A stretch of 64,000 nucleotides of DNA from Mesorhizobium sp. B1-1-8 (GTDB lineage: Bacteria; Pseudomonadota; Alphaproteobacteria; Rhizobiales; Rhizobiaceae), in contig NZ_CP083956.1 in NCBI RefSeq assembly GCF_006442795.2, positions 1,302,001 through 1,366,000 of the forward strand, read 5' to 3'. The notes beneath the pieces are model-generated. The model was not told the origin of the DNA, made no database searches, and saw nothing but the letters and a program-made list of their open reading frames with translations. The position numbers and the translations under genes were made by a program. Shown piece by piece: positions 19,622-27,977 of this stretch; the stretch's first letter is position 1, and the number at the start of each line of letters is the position of its first letter.

Positions 19622-20086
19622 ATGGGGACGCTGGTCTCGCTGATTTCGGCCTTTATTTCTGGCGAGGCCGCAGCCGCTTTACGAAGAGCGAGGATAACGA
19701 CAATCCTTTATGGGGTTGCCGGCGTTTTCGCGCTTTGTGGCGTCGGCTTTCTTATCGGCGCGGCCTATGTCTGGCTGGCGTCGCGCTTTGGTCCGTTGGC
19801 TACCTGCCTCGGCTTCGGCATCGGCTTCCTGGTGATTGCCGGTCTCATTCTCGTGATCCACAAGCTGACGACCGGCAGGCAATCCAGACGCCGCGCCCGC
19901 CAACGCAAGGCCGACCTGACAGGACTGGGGATCACGGCGGCGCTCGCGCTGCTGCCGGCGCTCAGCAAAAGCAAAGGAGGTCTGGGCGTCGTCCTTGCCC
20001 CCGCACTGGCGCTGGTCGCTTACGCCATCTACCGCGAGAACGTGAAACCGGCGCCGGGCAAGCCGGATCGCGATGATCCGCGGTAG
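19622..20086 (+). CDS. Putative holin-superfamily (YqjE-like) membrane protein
   Basis: A 154-residue protein with two central membrane helices (YGVAGVFALCGVGFLIGAAY and FGIGFLVIAGLILVIHKL), a basic loop (QSRRRARQRK) and a further hydrophobic stretch near residues 105-135. The pairing with an ElaB/YqjD-like gene mirrors yqjD-yqjE of enterobacteria. The holin label is a family name; nothing suggests lysis. It should be cotranscribed from the promoter at 19233-19257. Confidence 0.75.
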   Translation: MGTLVSLISAFISGEAAAALRRARITTILYGVAGVFALCGVGFLIGAAYVWLASRFGPLATCLGFGIGFLVIAGLILVIHKLTTGRQSRRRARQRKADLTGLGITAALALLPALSKSKGGLGVVLAPALALVAYAIYRENVKPAPGKPDRDDPR

Positions 20087-20093
20087 CGGCGGC

Positions 20094-21656
20094 CTATTTC
20101 GGCAGATCTTCGAGCGGTATCGATATCTCGGCAAACACCCCCTCGGGGCGATATTCGTGGGTCACCTCGCTGTCGATAACCTTGGCAAGGCTGCGGCGGA
20201 TCAGGATCGCACCGAAGCCATGGCGGTCAGGCGGCTCGACCTCGGGCCCGCCGCTCTCGCGCCAGGTCAGCAGCAGCCGCCGCGCACCTTTGCGGCCATG
20301 CGCCTTCCACGCCAGCTCGACCTTTCCGGATGAAGCCGAAAGCGATCCGTATTTAAGGGCGTTGCTGGCCAGCTCGTGCAGGATCAATCCGAGCCCGACC
20401 GCCTGGTCGGGCGTAAGCAGGACGTCCGGGCCTGAGATCGTTATGCGTTGCCGATCGCCGGTGTCGAAAGGCCCGACCTCGATCCGCGCCAGTTCGCCGA
20501 TACCGATGCCGCGCCATTCGCGGTCGGAAAGCAGGCTGTGTGCAGCGCCCAGCGCCTGCAGCCGGGCGCTGAAGGCCTCCAGGAACTCGCTGGGCTCACG
20601 GGCGTGGCGAACCGTCTGCGTCGCCAAAGCCTGGACCGTCGCCAGCGTGTTCTTGACGCGGTGGTTGAGCTCGCGCAGCAGCAGGCGCTGCCGCTCGTCG
20701 CCGAGCTTGCGCTCGCTGATGTCGTAATTGACGCCGAAGATCAGCGTCGGCTTGCCGTCGCTGTCGCGCTCGATGACGCGGCCGCGTGTGGCGATCCAGC
20801 GCGCCGGATGAAAGCCCTTGACCCGGTATTCGCCAAAATAGTCGTCGCTGCCGCTCAGCGCGTCGCGGAAACGCGTCTCGGTCTGGTAGACATCGCGCGG
20901 GTCGATGGCGCGCATGATATCGCGCGCCTTCAGCCGGTTCGACGGCGGCAGGTCGAAAAGCTCGGCCAAAAGCGCATCGCACTCGATCATGTCGGTGCGG
21001 ATGTCCCAGGCCCAGCTCGCCAGCGAGGCGGCGTCGAGCGCGACGGCGCGGCGCTTTTCCTCGCGCGCCAGTTCCGCCTCGGCGATGGCGCCGTTGCGGT
21101 TGGCATCCTTGAGCGTGAACAGGCTTGCCGCGAGATCGGCCAGAGCCTTGAGCTGCGCAAGCCTGTCAGCCGACGGATATGGTCTTGGCTCCCGGTCGAG
21201 CACGCAGAGCGCGCCTATCCGGGCGCCAGCCACGATCACCGGCGCGCCGGCATAGAAGCGGATGTGCTGCTTGCCGATGACCAGCGGATTGCCGGCAAAA
21301 CGTGGGTCGAGCGTGGCGTCGGCCACAACCAATGGGCCGTCGCCCGCCGCAATGGCGTGGGCGCAAAAGGAATCCGTCGATGTCTCCTTGTCCTCGAGAC
21401 CGATAAGCGACTTGATCCACTGGCGATCGACGTCGACCAGAGTGATCATTGCAATCGGCGCCGCGAAGGCCGCGGCCGCAAGGCTGCTGATGCGATCGAA
21501 GTCGGGATCGCCGGCCATATCCAGCGCTTCGAGGCCGTGAAGCACGGCAAGCCGATCCGCGTCTTTGACGACGCGACCGATATCGGCCGGCAATCTGTCT
21601 GGCTTGCTATTCACCAATCCCCCAAAAGGCCCTGTCGGCGACAGTCGGTTGCCCAA
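20094..21656 (-). CDS. GAF-PAS-HWE sensor histidine kinase
   Basis: A soluble kinase of up to 520 residues. A GAF domain (about 45-180; FCAHAIAAGDGPLVVADATLD is typical) is followed by a PAS domain (about 205-320) and an HWE kinase with phospho-His in LLRELNHRVKNTLATVQALA and N box LGLILHELASNALKYG. The start is uncertain: GTG 21614 is possible besides 21656. It is the third HWE kinase near phyR. No GGAAC-N16-CGTT precedes it. Sensory input unknown; GAF plus PAS suggests a bound cofactor. Confidence 0.87.
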   Translation of the reverse strand: MGNRLSPTGPFGGLVNSKPDRLPADIGRVVKDADRLAVLHGLEALDMAGDPDFDRISSLAAAAFAAPIAMITLVDVDRQWIKSLIGLEDKETSTDSFCAHAIAAGDGPLVVADATLDPRFAGNPLVIGKQHIRFYAGAPVIVAGARIGALCVLDREPRPYPSADRLAQLKALADLAASLFTLKDANRNGAIAEAELAREEKRRAVALDAASLASWAWDIRTDMIECDALLAELFDLPPSNRLKARDIMRAIDPRDVYQTETRFRDALSGSDDYFGEYRVKGFHPARWIATRGRVIERDSDGKPTLIFGVNYDISERKLGDERQRLLLRELNHRVKNTLATVQALATQTVRHAREPSEFLEAFSARLQALGAAHSLLSDREWRGIGIGELARIEVGPFDTGDRQRITISGPDVLLTPDQAVGLGLILHELASNALKYGSLSASSGKVELAWKAHGRKGARRLLLTWRESGGPEVEPPDRHGFGAILIRRSLAKVIDSEVTHEYRPEGVFAEISIPLEDLPK

Positions 21657-21683
21657 TGACCGCCGAACGTCGCCGTCGGGTCC

Positions 21684-21708
21684 GGAACCTTAGCGCAGAG
21701 GACCCGTT
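21684..21708 (+). promoter_or_regulatory. EcfG-type promoter of a small membrane-protein gene
   Basis: GGAAC (21684-21688), N16, CGTT (21705-21708), 54 bp before the ATG. Confidence 0.87.
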
Positions 21709-21762
21709 ACCCGACCATGTCTTGCCCAAAGCACTGGCCGCCACCCAACACGGAGGCAGATT

Positions 21763-21963
21763 ATGACCAAGATCGTTCCTGAAAACAAAGCCCGTCAGGG
21801 GCATTGGGGCTGGCATGCTCTCAGGATCCTCATTGCCGGGCTGCTGCTGGCCTTCATTGCGTGGGGCGCGGTCGAAATCTATGGCGAACTCATCAAGTCC
21901 CCGACGACGCAGCAGACCGTTCCGCAGGCGCCGCCGTCCGGGCAAAAACCCGCAAACGGCTGA
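21763..21963 (+). CDS. Small single-span membrane protein, unknown function
   Basis: A 66-residue protein: charged N-terminus, one membrane helix (LRILIAGLLLAFIAWGAVEI) and a Gln/Pro-rich tail (QQTVPQAPPSGQKP), probably periplasmic. GGAGG lies 7 bases before the ATG and an exact EcfG-type promoter is upstream, which supports a real stress-induced gene. No family recognised. It converges on the diacylglycerol-kinase-like gene. Confidence 0.75.
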   Translation: MTKIVPENKARQGHWGWHALRILIAGLLLAFIAWGAVEIYGELIKSPTTQQTVPQAPPSGQKPANG

Positions 21964-21971
21964 CCTTCTCA

Positions 21972-22892
21972 TCAAGCTGCCTTTGCCTGCGCGTTGCGTG
22001 CCGGAACCAGCACGTTCAACGCGCCCGGATGAATCTCGATCGCCGTCTCGCGCTCCAGCCTGACCAGTTCGCCGTCCATGACGGCGCTGAACTTTTTCGT
22101 GGGCGAATGGATCTTGAGCACGGCCTTGTCGGCCTGATGGATCTCGACATGCGCGCTGTCGCGCCAGCGGCCGCGCAGCATGTCGAGCAGGAGTTTTGCC
22201 AGGTCACGTCGCCTGCGGGCGACACCGACATAGATGCCGAGCACGCCGCCGGCCGGATTGTCGGCGTAGGGCAGGTGGCCCTCGCCAAACAGATTGTTGG
22301 AGATGCCGATGGCGGTGGTGCGGGTGACAATCTCGGCCTTGCCGATGGTCAAGCTTACCCTGAGAGCGGGCGGGTTCTTGATGGTTGCCCATGCGGCGCG
22401 CAGCGACGCCCGCATTTTTCCTAGCCGCGAGCCAAAATCCATGTCCTGGCGCAATTGCACCATCCTGGCGTGCATGCCGATCGAGAACTGATGCACGAAA
22501 GGGTGGCCGTTGGCGCTCGCCATGTCGACGGCAATCACCTCGCCGTCGGCGAAGGATTTCAACGCCCCATCCAGTGTCTGGGGAATGCCGAGCCCGCGGG
22601 CAAAAAGGTTCATCGTGCCCGCAGGCAGTATGGCCAAGGCTTTCTTCTTGTTCATGAGAAGGGATGCGGCGGTGGAAATCGTGCCGTCGCCGCCGCCGGC
22701 GATCACCACGTCGATGTTGCGCTTCGCTATGGCCTTTTGCAATGCGGCGGCGATGTCGCGGCCGGCGACAATGTCGATCTGAACCGAATGGCCCGCCGCT
22801 TCGAGCGTCCGGCGGAGCCGGTCTGAAAAGGCGGCAATATCGGTCGATCGCAGCGTGCCGCCATCCTGGTTCAGCACCGCCGCAAACCGCAT
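21972..22892 (-). CDS. Diacylglycerol kinase / lipid kinase-like protein
   Basis: A 306-residue DAGK catalytic-domain protein (YegS/LCB5 class). The nucleotide-binding motif VIAGGGDGT lies at residues 63-71 and ILPAGTMNLFARGL follows. The C-terminal half has KFSAVMDGELV, typical of the family. It would phosphorylate a lipid such as diacylglycerol at the inner membrane; the substrate is not determined. The ATG follows GGAG, and an exact EcfG-type promoter lies 61 bp upstream. Confidence 0.88.
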   Translation of the reverse strand: MRFAAVLNQDGGTLRSTDIAAFSDRLRRTLEAAGHSVQIDIVAGRDIAAALQKAIAKRNIDVVIAGGGDGTISTAASLLMNKKKALAILPAGTMNLFARGLGIPQTLDGALKSFADGEVIAVDMASANGHPFVHQFSIGMHARMVQLRQDMDFGSRLGKMRASLRAAWATIKNPPALRVSLTIGKAEIVTRTTAIGISNNLFGEGHLPYADNPAGGVLGIYVGVARRRRDLAKLLLDMLRGRWRDSAHVEIHQADKAVLKIHSPTKKFSAVMDGELVRLERETAIEIHPGALNVLVPARNAQAKAA

Positions 22893-22952
22893 ACCCGCTC
22901 CGTTTTTTTTCGCGATCGTTGGGCCGAAAACATCCTTTCAGCCGCAGGCTGT

Positions 22953-22977
22953 AACGAAGGGGCTACTGAAAGGTTCC
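22953..22977 (-). promoter_or_regulatory. EcfG-type promoter of the lipid kinase gene
   Basis: Minus-strand GGAAC (22973-22977), N16, CGTT (22953-22956). Divergent partner of the PRC-barrel gene promoter 46 bp away. Confidence 0.87.
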
Positions 22978-23023
22978 GCAAAGAACCGGGAAGTCGGGGC
23001 ATCAGGGTGCGCGCCGCTTTTGT

Positions 23024-23048
23024 GGAACAACGCCCTGCTCACGACGTT
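23024..23048 (+). promoter_or_regulatory. EcfG-type promoter of the PRC-barrel gene
   Basis: GGAAC (23024-23028), N16, CGTT (23045-23048), 89 bp before the ATG. Confidence 0.87.
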
Positions 23049-23137
23049 GTGAAGCTGTCGAACAATGCCGCGTCCGGCGCCCGCAAGGGTCGATTGCCGA
23101 TGCGGCGTGTACGAACCAGGCACGAGGAGAAACCGCC

Positions 23138-24487
23138 ATGATCCGCATGCTTTTTGCGACTACCGCGCTGGCAACGCTGCTTGCGACCGGCGCCTATGCG
23201 CAGACGACAACGCCCGCGCAGCCGCCTGCCGCCGAGAACCCGGCTCCCGTAATGCGCGCCGACGGCGCTTTGATGACCAACATCATCGGTGAATCCGTCT
23301 ACAACGGCACCGGCAACGATGCCCAGAGCATCGGCAAGGTCGACGATGTCGTCCTCGATGCGAACGGCATGGCAAAGTCGGCGATCATCGGCGTCGGCGG
23401 CTTCCTGGGGGTCGGCAAGAAGGACGTTGCTTTCGATTACAGCAAGCTGGAATGGGCCGAGAAGAACGGCGACCGCTGGCTGGTGGCCAAAACGACCAAG
23501 GATGAGCTGAACGCCCAGCCGGCGTTCGACAGAAAGGCTTACGAGCCGGCTCAGTCAGCCGCCACGCAGCCCTCGACCACCGAGGCGGGCGGCACCCAAA
23601 AGTCGGTTGCCAACGCGCCGGCCGAGCCAGTTAACAAAGCCGACGGCAATCTCGCTACCAACATCATGGGCAAGTCGGTCTACAACGGCACCGCGGACGA
23701 TGCGCAGAAGATCGGCGACGTAAACGATATCGTGCTGGCCAAGGACGGCAAGGCCGAGTCGCTGGTGATCGGCGTCGGCGGTTTCCTTGGCATCGGCGAA
23801 AAGAACGTCACCTATGACTTCGCCAAGGCCAAGTGGGCCGAGAAGAACGGCGATCGCTGGCTGGTGGCCGAAACGACCAAGGAAGCACTGCAGGCGCAGC
23901 CGGACTTCAACCGTAAGGCCTATGATCCGGCGCCCGGTTCCACCGCCGCATCGGCCAATGCTCCGGCCACCATTACCCCGACTGTGGCATCGGCCGACAC
24001 GACCGCCGACAAGCAGGGCAAGCCGGCTCAGCCCGCCCAGAGCACCGCCGCAACCAAGCCGGCGGCGCCGGCGCCGAGCACGACGGCGGAAAACAAGCCC
24101 GCGAATACGTCGGCGACTGACACGACCCAGACTGCCTCGATCGACAAGTCGACGCTGACCGAGATGCCGATGGGCAACATGCGCGTCGACGACCTCAAGG
24201 GCACAACGGTCTATGGCGCGAACGATGCCAAGATAGGTTCGATCGGCGACGTCGTGCTGACGCCCGACAACAAGCCGGACGCGGTCATCGTCGACGTCGG
24301 CGGCTTCCTCGGTATCGGCGCCAAGGAGGTTGCGGTCGGCATGGACAAGCTCAAATTCATGACCGACAAGAACGGCAAGAAATATCTCTACACCAACTTC
24401 ACCAAGGAACAGCTGCAGGCGCAGGCGGCATACGACAAGAGCAGTTACGCCGCCAATCGCGACAAGCAGCGGATGATACTGAAGTAA
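23138..24487 (+). CDS. Exported protein with three PRC-barrel repeats
   Basis: A 449-residue protein with a Sec signal peptide (residues 1-22, ending AYAQ) and three PRC-barrel repeats at about 45-125, 165-250 and 345-430. Each carries SVYNG or TVYGA, an IG(K/D)VxD(V/I)VL strand and VGGFLG(V/I)GxK. Repeats 1 and 2 also share WAEKNGDRWLVA. Linkers are Ala/Pro/Thr-rich. Periplasmic PRC-barrel proteins are often stress-induced in rhizobia, with unknown ligands. GAGGAG precedes the ATG and an EcfG-type promoter is upstream. Its TAA is the first unit of the tandem repeat that follows. Confidence 0.88.
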   Translation: MIRMLFATTALATLLATGAYAQTTTPAQPPAAENPAPVMRADGALMTNIIGESVYNGTGNDAQSIGKVDDVVLDANGMAKSAIIGVGGFLGVGKKDVAFDYSKLEWAEKNGDRWLVAKTTKDELNAQPAFDRKAYEPAQSAATQPSTTEAGGTQKSVANAPAEPVNKADGNLATNIMGKSVYNGTADDAQKIGDVNDIVLAKDGKAESLVIGVGGFLGIGEKNVTYDFAKAKWAEKNGDRWLVAETTKEALQAQPDFNRKAYDPAPGSTAASANAPATITPTVASADTTADKQGKPAQPAQSTAATKPAAPAPSTTAENKPANTSATDTTQTASIDKSTLTEMPMGNMRVDDLKGTTVYGANDAKIGSIGDVVLTPDNKPDAVIVDVGGFLGIGAKEVAVGMDKLKFMTDKNGKKYLYTNFTKEQLQAQAAYDKSSYAANRDKQRMILK

Positions 24488-24634
24488 GGGAGTAGGGGAG
24501 TAGGGGAGTAGGGAGTAGGGGAGTAAGGGAGTAAGGCAGTAAGGCAGTAAGGGAGTATGGTTTGACGAGTGCCAGCGCGGCGCTTCATCCCTACTCCCCT
24601 ACTCCCCTACTCCCTTACTCCCCTACTCCCTTAC
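24483..24634. repeat. Inverted pair of 8-bp tandem-repeat arrays
   Basis: The left arm (24483-24560) is about 9-10 copies of an 8-mer near GTAGGGGA/GTAAGGGA, with one 7-mer. After a 27-base spacer the right arm (24588-24634) is about 5-6 copies of the reverse complement. The arms could fold into one long slipping hairpin between convergent genes. The left arm holds the PRC gene stop codon; the right arm encodes the last residues and stop of the sulfatase gene. Confidence 0.9.
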
Positions 24635-26189
24635 CACTTGCCATGTGGCCGACCGCGCCATCCTCCGTCAGTTCCGCCAATGCCAGCGACTGGTCTAGAT
24701 GCCTGGCGCGCCAGGCGAGCATCTTTTCGGCGAACTCCAGTCGCACCGGCAGATAGGCGGGGTCGTTCGCGACGTTGCTCAGCTCGCCCGGATCCTTGGC
24801 GAGATCGAACAACAGCGGCGGCAGGCCGCCGCCGAAATGGACATATTTGAAGTGGTCGGTGCGCAGGACAGCCAGGTTGCAGTCGCGTGAGCCGATGCCG
24901 AAATGATGCTCGGCTTCGCCGTCGGCGACCGAGCGGAAGTCGAATTCCCAATGCGCGGCCTCGCGCCAGTCGGCCGGCTCCTTGCCGTCGAGCCACGGCG
25001 CCAGCGATCTGCCGTCGAGATGCGGCTCGGGTGCTGCGCCGATCAGGTCGAGCAAGGTCGGAAAGATGTCGACGGCTTCGGTGAAGCGGTCGATGGACGC
25101 GCCGGCTGCCGCCCTGCGGCTCGGATCGCGGATGATCAACGGAATGTGGTAGCTGGCGTCGAAGAAGCCGCCTTTGCCGAGCATGAAATGGTCGCCCATC
25201 ATCTCGGCGTGGTCGGAGGTGAGCACGATCACGGTGTCGTCCCAGGCCCCCGCTGATTCGATCGCTTGGCAGATGCGGCCGAGCTGCGCGTCGACCTCGG
25301 AGATCATGCCGTAATAGATCGCGCGTATGCGGCGGAAGTTCTCCTCGCTCCAATCCGCCACCTTGCCCTCGATGCCGGGGACGAATTTTGTCCGCTTCTG
25401 CCCGGCGAGATCGTAGGCGAGATAGGGATGGGTTTCCGCTTCGGCCTGCCAGCTTGCAGCGCGACGGAAAGCGGGACCTTCAGCCAGATTGTACATGCTG
25501 TTGTAGGGCTCCGGCACGATGAAGGGCGGGTGCGGGCTGATGAAGGAGATGTGCGCGAACCACGGCGCGCTCTTCTCCTGCTCGCCAAGCCAGCGGATGA
25601 ATTCGCCGGCCAGGAAGGCGGTCGGCGTCTGGTCTTTCGAATAGAGGGGCGGCGCGTTGCTGACGTCGCCTCCGGTCTTGCCCTGCTCGCCCGCCGGACG
25701 ATGGATGCCGGGGCTGCCGGCGCTGGCGTCGATGCCTTGTATTCCCAGCCAGGACAGCCATTGCTTCTGATGCTCGGGCAGGGACTGCCGGACGCTGAAG
25801 CCGGGCAGCACGCCTTCATAACTCCTCAGGCGCGGATCGCCGGCAGCGAGTTGGCGTGGATCAGGCGCCACATCGGTATAGCCGAATAATGTCGGGTCGT
25901 AGCCCGCCGCGCGCGCCGAGAGCGCGATGTTGCCGTGGCGGGCGTCGAGCGGCGAGCCGTTTCGGCAGACGCGGTTGTTCATCTGGTAGAGGCCGGTGTA
26001 GAGGCAGGCGCGCGCCGGCGAGCAGGGCGCCGCTCCGGCATAGTGGCGCCGGAAGAGCACGCCCTCGGCGGCAAGCGCGTCGGTGTTCGGCGTCCTGGCC
26101 ACCGGATGGCCTGCGGCCGAAAGGCAATCGCCACGCCACTGGTCGCAAGTGATGAGAAGAACATTCGGGCGACTCACTCGGTTGTCCAA
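24615..26189 (-). CDS. Sulfatase / phosphonate monoester hydrolase-type enzyme
   Basis: A 524-residue alkaline-phosphatase-superfamily hydrolase. The maturation motif C56-S-P-A-R60 in APCSPARACLYTG would give the formylglycine nucleophile. N-terminal metal Asp is in TCDQWRGD and the second metal site is in VLTSDHAEMMGDH. No signal peptide is seen, so it is probably cytoplasmic, like the rhizobial phosphonate monoester hydrolases it resembles; a sulfate ester substrate is equally possible. The last residues (KGVGE) and the stop lie inside the tandem repeat, so the C-terminus may vary between strains. Confidence 0.88.
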   Translation of the reverse strand: MDNRVSRPNVLLITCDQWRGDCLSAAGHPVARTPNTDALAAEGVLFRRHYAGAAPCSPARACLYTGLYQMNNRVCRNGSPLDARHGNIALSARAAGYDPTLFGYTDVAPDPRQLAAGDPRLRSYEGVLPGFSVRQSLPEHQKQWLSWLGIQGIDASAGSPGIHRPAGEQGKTGGDVSNAPPLYSKDQTPTAFLAGEFIRWLGEQEKSAPWFAHISFISPHPPFIVPEPYNSMYNLAEGPAFRRAASWQAEAETHPYLAYDLAGQKRTKFVPGIEGKVADWSEENFRRIRAIYYGMISEVDAQLGRICQAIESAGAWDDTVIVLTSDHAEMMGDHFMLGKGGFFDASYHIPLIIRDPSRRAAAGASIDRFTEAVDIFPTLLDLIGAAPEPHLDGRSLAPWLDGKEPADWREAAHWEFDFRSVADGEAEHHFGIGSRDCNLAVLRTDHFKYVHFGGGLPPLLFDLAKDPGELSNVANDPAYLPVRLEFAEKMLAWRARHLDQSLALAELTEDGAVGHMASGKGVGE

Positions 26190-26265
26190 GATCTTCTCCT
26201 CAAAACGGCGCGCCGCTCATGGAGCCGAAATTCCCGAGCGGTGCAAGGACACAGTTTCATCAATC

Positions 26266-26294
26266 AGTGAACATACGCCTTGCGTCCGTTCACT
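26266..26294. promoter_or_regulatory. Inverted repeat upstream of the dioxygenase gene, candidate operator
   Basis: AGTGAAC (26266-26272) and GTTCACT (26288-26294) are 7-bp inverted arms separated by 15 bases, about 110 bp before the dioxygenase start. A site for a quinone- or phenol-responsive repressor is possible; no regulator gene is adjacent. Confidence 0.4.
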
Positions 26295-26404
26295 TTTATG
26301 AGACAGTCCATTCGTGTTTGCGCGCTTTGCTGCAGGCCGGTCTATCCTCATATTGGCGTGGACAGCGGCGAGGGCCGCAGCAAGGACAGGGAAGGAGCAG
26401 CATC

Positions 26405-27337
26405 ATGCTCAATCAGATCAAGGGCCTGCATCACGTCACCTCGATGGCCAGCGATGCGCGCCGGAACAATGAATTCTTCACCAGGAAGCTCGGCCTGCGC
26501 CGGGTCAAGAAGACCGTCAATTTCGACGCGCCCGATGTCTATCACCTCTACTATGGCGACGAGGTCGGCACGCCGGGTTCGGTGATGACCTATTTTCCGT
26601 TCCCCGATATCGGCAAGGGCCGGCATGGGGTCGGCGAGGTCGGGACCACGGTCTTCTCTGTGCCGGAAGGAACGCTCGCCTATTGGGAAAACCACTTCGC
26701 CGATGAAGGCGTGGGCAATGTTGCCCGCACCGAAAGCTTCGGCGAGAAACGGCTGACCTTCACCGGGCCCGACGGCGACGGCTTCGCGCTGGTCGAGGAC
26801 AAGGCCGACAGCCGCGCGCCGTGGGTGAAGGGCGGGGTTCCGGCCGACGAGGCGATCCGCGGCTTCCACTCGGTTTCGCTGCGGCTCAAGGACGGCGGCG
26901 CCACCGAGGAGCTGTTGAAATTCATGGGTTATGAGGAGGTCGACAAGTCTGGCAACGTTCGCCGCATGGCGATCAAGAACGGCAACGGCGCCGATGTCGT
27001 CGACATCGAATCGCTGCCGGGTGCGGGGTTCGCCAATCTCGGCGCCGGCTCGGTCCACCACGTCGCCTTCGCCGTCGAGGACCGCGCCAAACAGCTCGAA
27101 GTGCGCAAGGCGCTGATCGATACCGGCTACGGCGTGACGCCGGTGATCGACCGCGATTATTTCTGGGCGATCTATTTCCGTACCCCGGGCGGCGTGCTGT
27201 TCGAGGTTGCCACCAACGAACCGGGCTTCGACCGCGACGAGGATGCCGCGCATCTCGGCGAGGCGCTGAAGCTGCCGACGCAGCACCAGCATCTGCGGCC
27301 CTATCTCGAACAGCACCTGCAGAAACTGGAAGACTGA
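26405..27337 (+). CDS. Ring-cleaving dioxygenase, VOC/glyoxalase superfamily (MhqO-like)
   Basis: A 310-residue protein with two vicinal-oxygen-chelate modules. Metal ligand candidates are His in KGLHHVTSMA, His in SVHHVAFAVED and Glu in GVLFEVATNEP. The family includes LinE/MhqA-type hydroquinone dioxygenases and the B. subtilis quinone-resistance proteins MhqA/MhqO. The ATG follows GGAGCAG; the long open frame upstream has no start support. The next gene, a hydrolase, starts 4 bases on, as in mhq-type pairs. Substrate not determined. Confidence 0.87.
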   Translation: MLNQIKGLHHVTSMASDARRNNEFFTRKLGLRRVKKTVNFDAPDVYHLYYGDEVGTPGSVMTYFPFPDIGKGRHGVGEVGTTVFSVPEGTLAYWENHFADEGVGNVARTESFGEKRLTFTGPDGDGFALVEDKADSRAPWVKGGVPADEAIRGFHSVSLRLKDGGATEELLKFMGYEEVDKSGNVRRMAIKNGNGADVVDIESLPGAGFANLGAGSVHHVAFAVEDRAKQLEVRKALIDTGYGVTPVIDRDYFWAIYFRTPGGVLFEVATNEPGFDRDEDAAHLGEALKLPTQHQHLRPYLEQHLQKLED

Positions 27338-27341
27338 AGCG

Positions 27342-27977
27342 ATGAGCAAGGACGCTTACATCCACAAGCTGCTGCCCGGTTCGCCGGGCAGTCCGCTGCT
27401 CTTCGTCTTGCACGGCACCGGCGCCGACGAGAACCAGCTTCTTGGCTTCGGCCGCGAGCTTCTGCCTTCGGCGACGATCGTCTCGCCGCGCGGCGATGTT
27501 TCCGAATATGGCGCGTCGCGCTTCTTCCTTCGCACCGGCGAGGGCGTCTACGACATGGACGACCTTCAGCGGGCGACGAGCAAGATGGCGGGCTTCGTCA
27601 AGGCGCATGTCGAGGCGGCAAGGCCTTCGGCGGTGCTCGGTCTCGGCTACTCCAACGGCGCCAACATCCTGGCCTCGGTGGTGTTTGCGGCGCCGGACCT
27701 GTTCAATGCCACGGCGCTGATGCATCCGCTGATCCCGTTCGAGCCTGAGGTGAAGGGCAGCCTTGCCGGCCGCCGTATCCTGGTCACCGCCGGCAGGCGC
27801 GACCCGATCTGCCCGCCGAACCTGACGTCGCGGCTGGAGGCCTATTTGCGCGCCGACGGCGCCGATGTCACAGTGGAATGGCATGACGGCGGGCACGAGG
27901 TGCGGCCAAACGAAATCGAGACGGCACGGCAGTTCTTTGCCTTCGCGCCGGCTGAAGGAGGGGTAAGCAATGGCTGA
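27342..27977 (+). CDS. Alpha/beta hydrolase, carboxylesterase (MhqD-like)
   Basis: A 211-residue serine hydrolase of the phospholipase/carboxylesterase family. Catalytic triad candidates: S104 in GLGYSNGAN, D154 in GRRDPICPP, H185 in DGGHEVR; the oxyanion segment is LHGTGADE. Together with the upstream dioxygenase it matches pairs induced by quinones and catechols in other bacteria. It overlaps the next gene by 8 bases. Confidence 0.88.
   Translation: MSKDAYIHKLLPGSPGSPLLFVLHGTGADENQLLGFGRELLPSATIVSPRGDVSEYGASRFFLRTGEGVYDMDDLQRATSKMAGFVKAHVEAARPSAVLGLGYSNGANILASVVFAAPDLFNATALMHPLIPFEPEVKGSLAGRRILVTAGRRDPICPPNLTSRLEAYLRADGADVTVEWHDGGHEVRPNEIETARQFFAFAPAEGGVSNG

Noticed and set aside
24483..24634. 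CRISPR array
   Set aside because: Repeat units are 8 bp with no unique spacers and the two halves are inverted.
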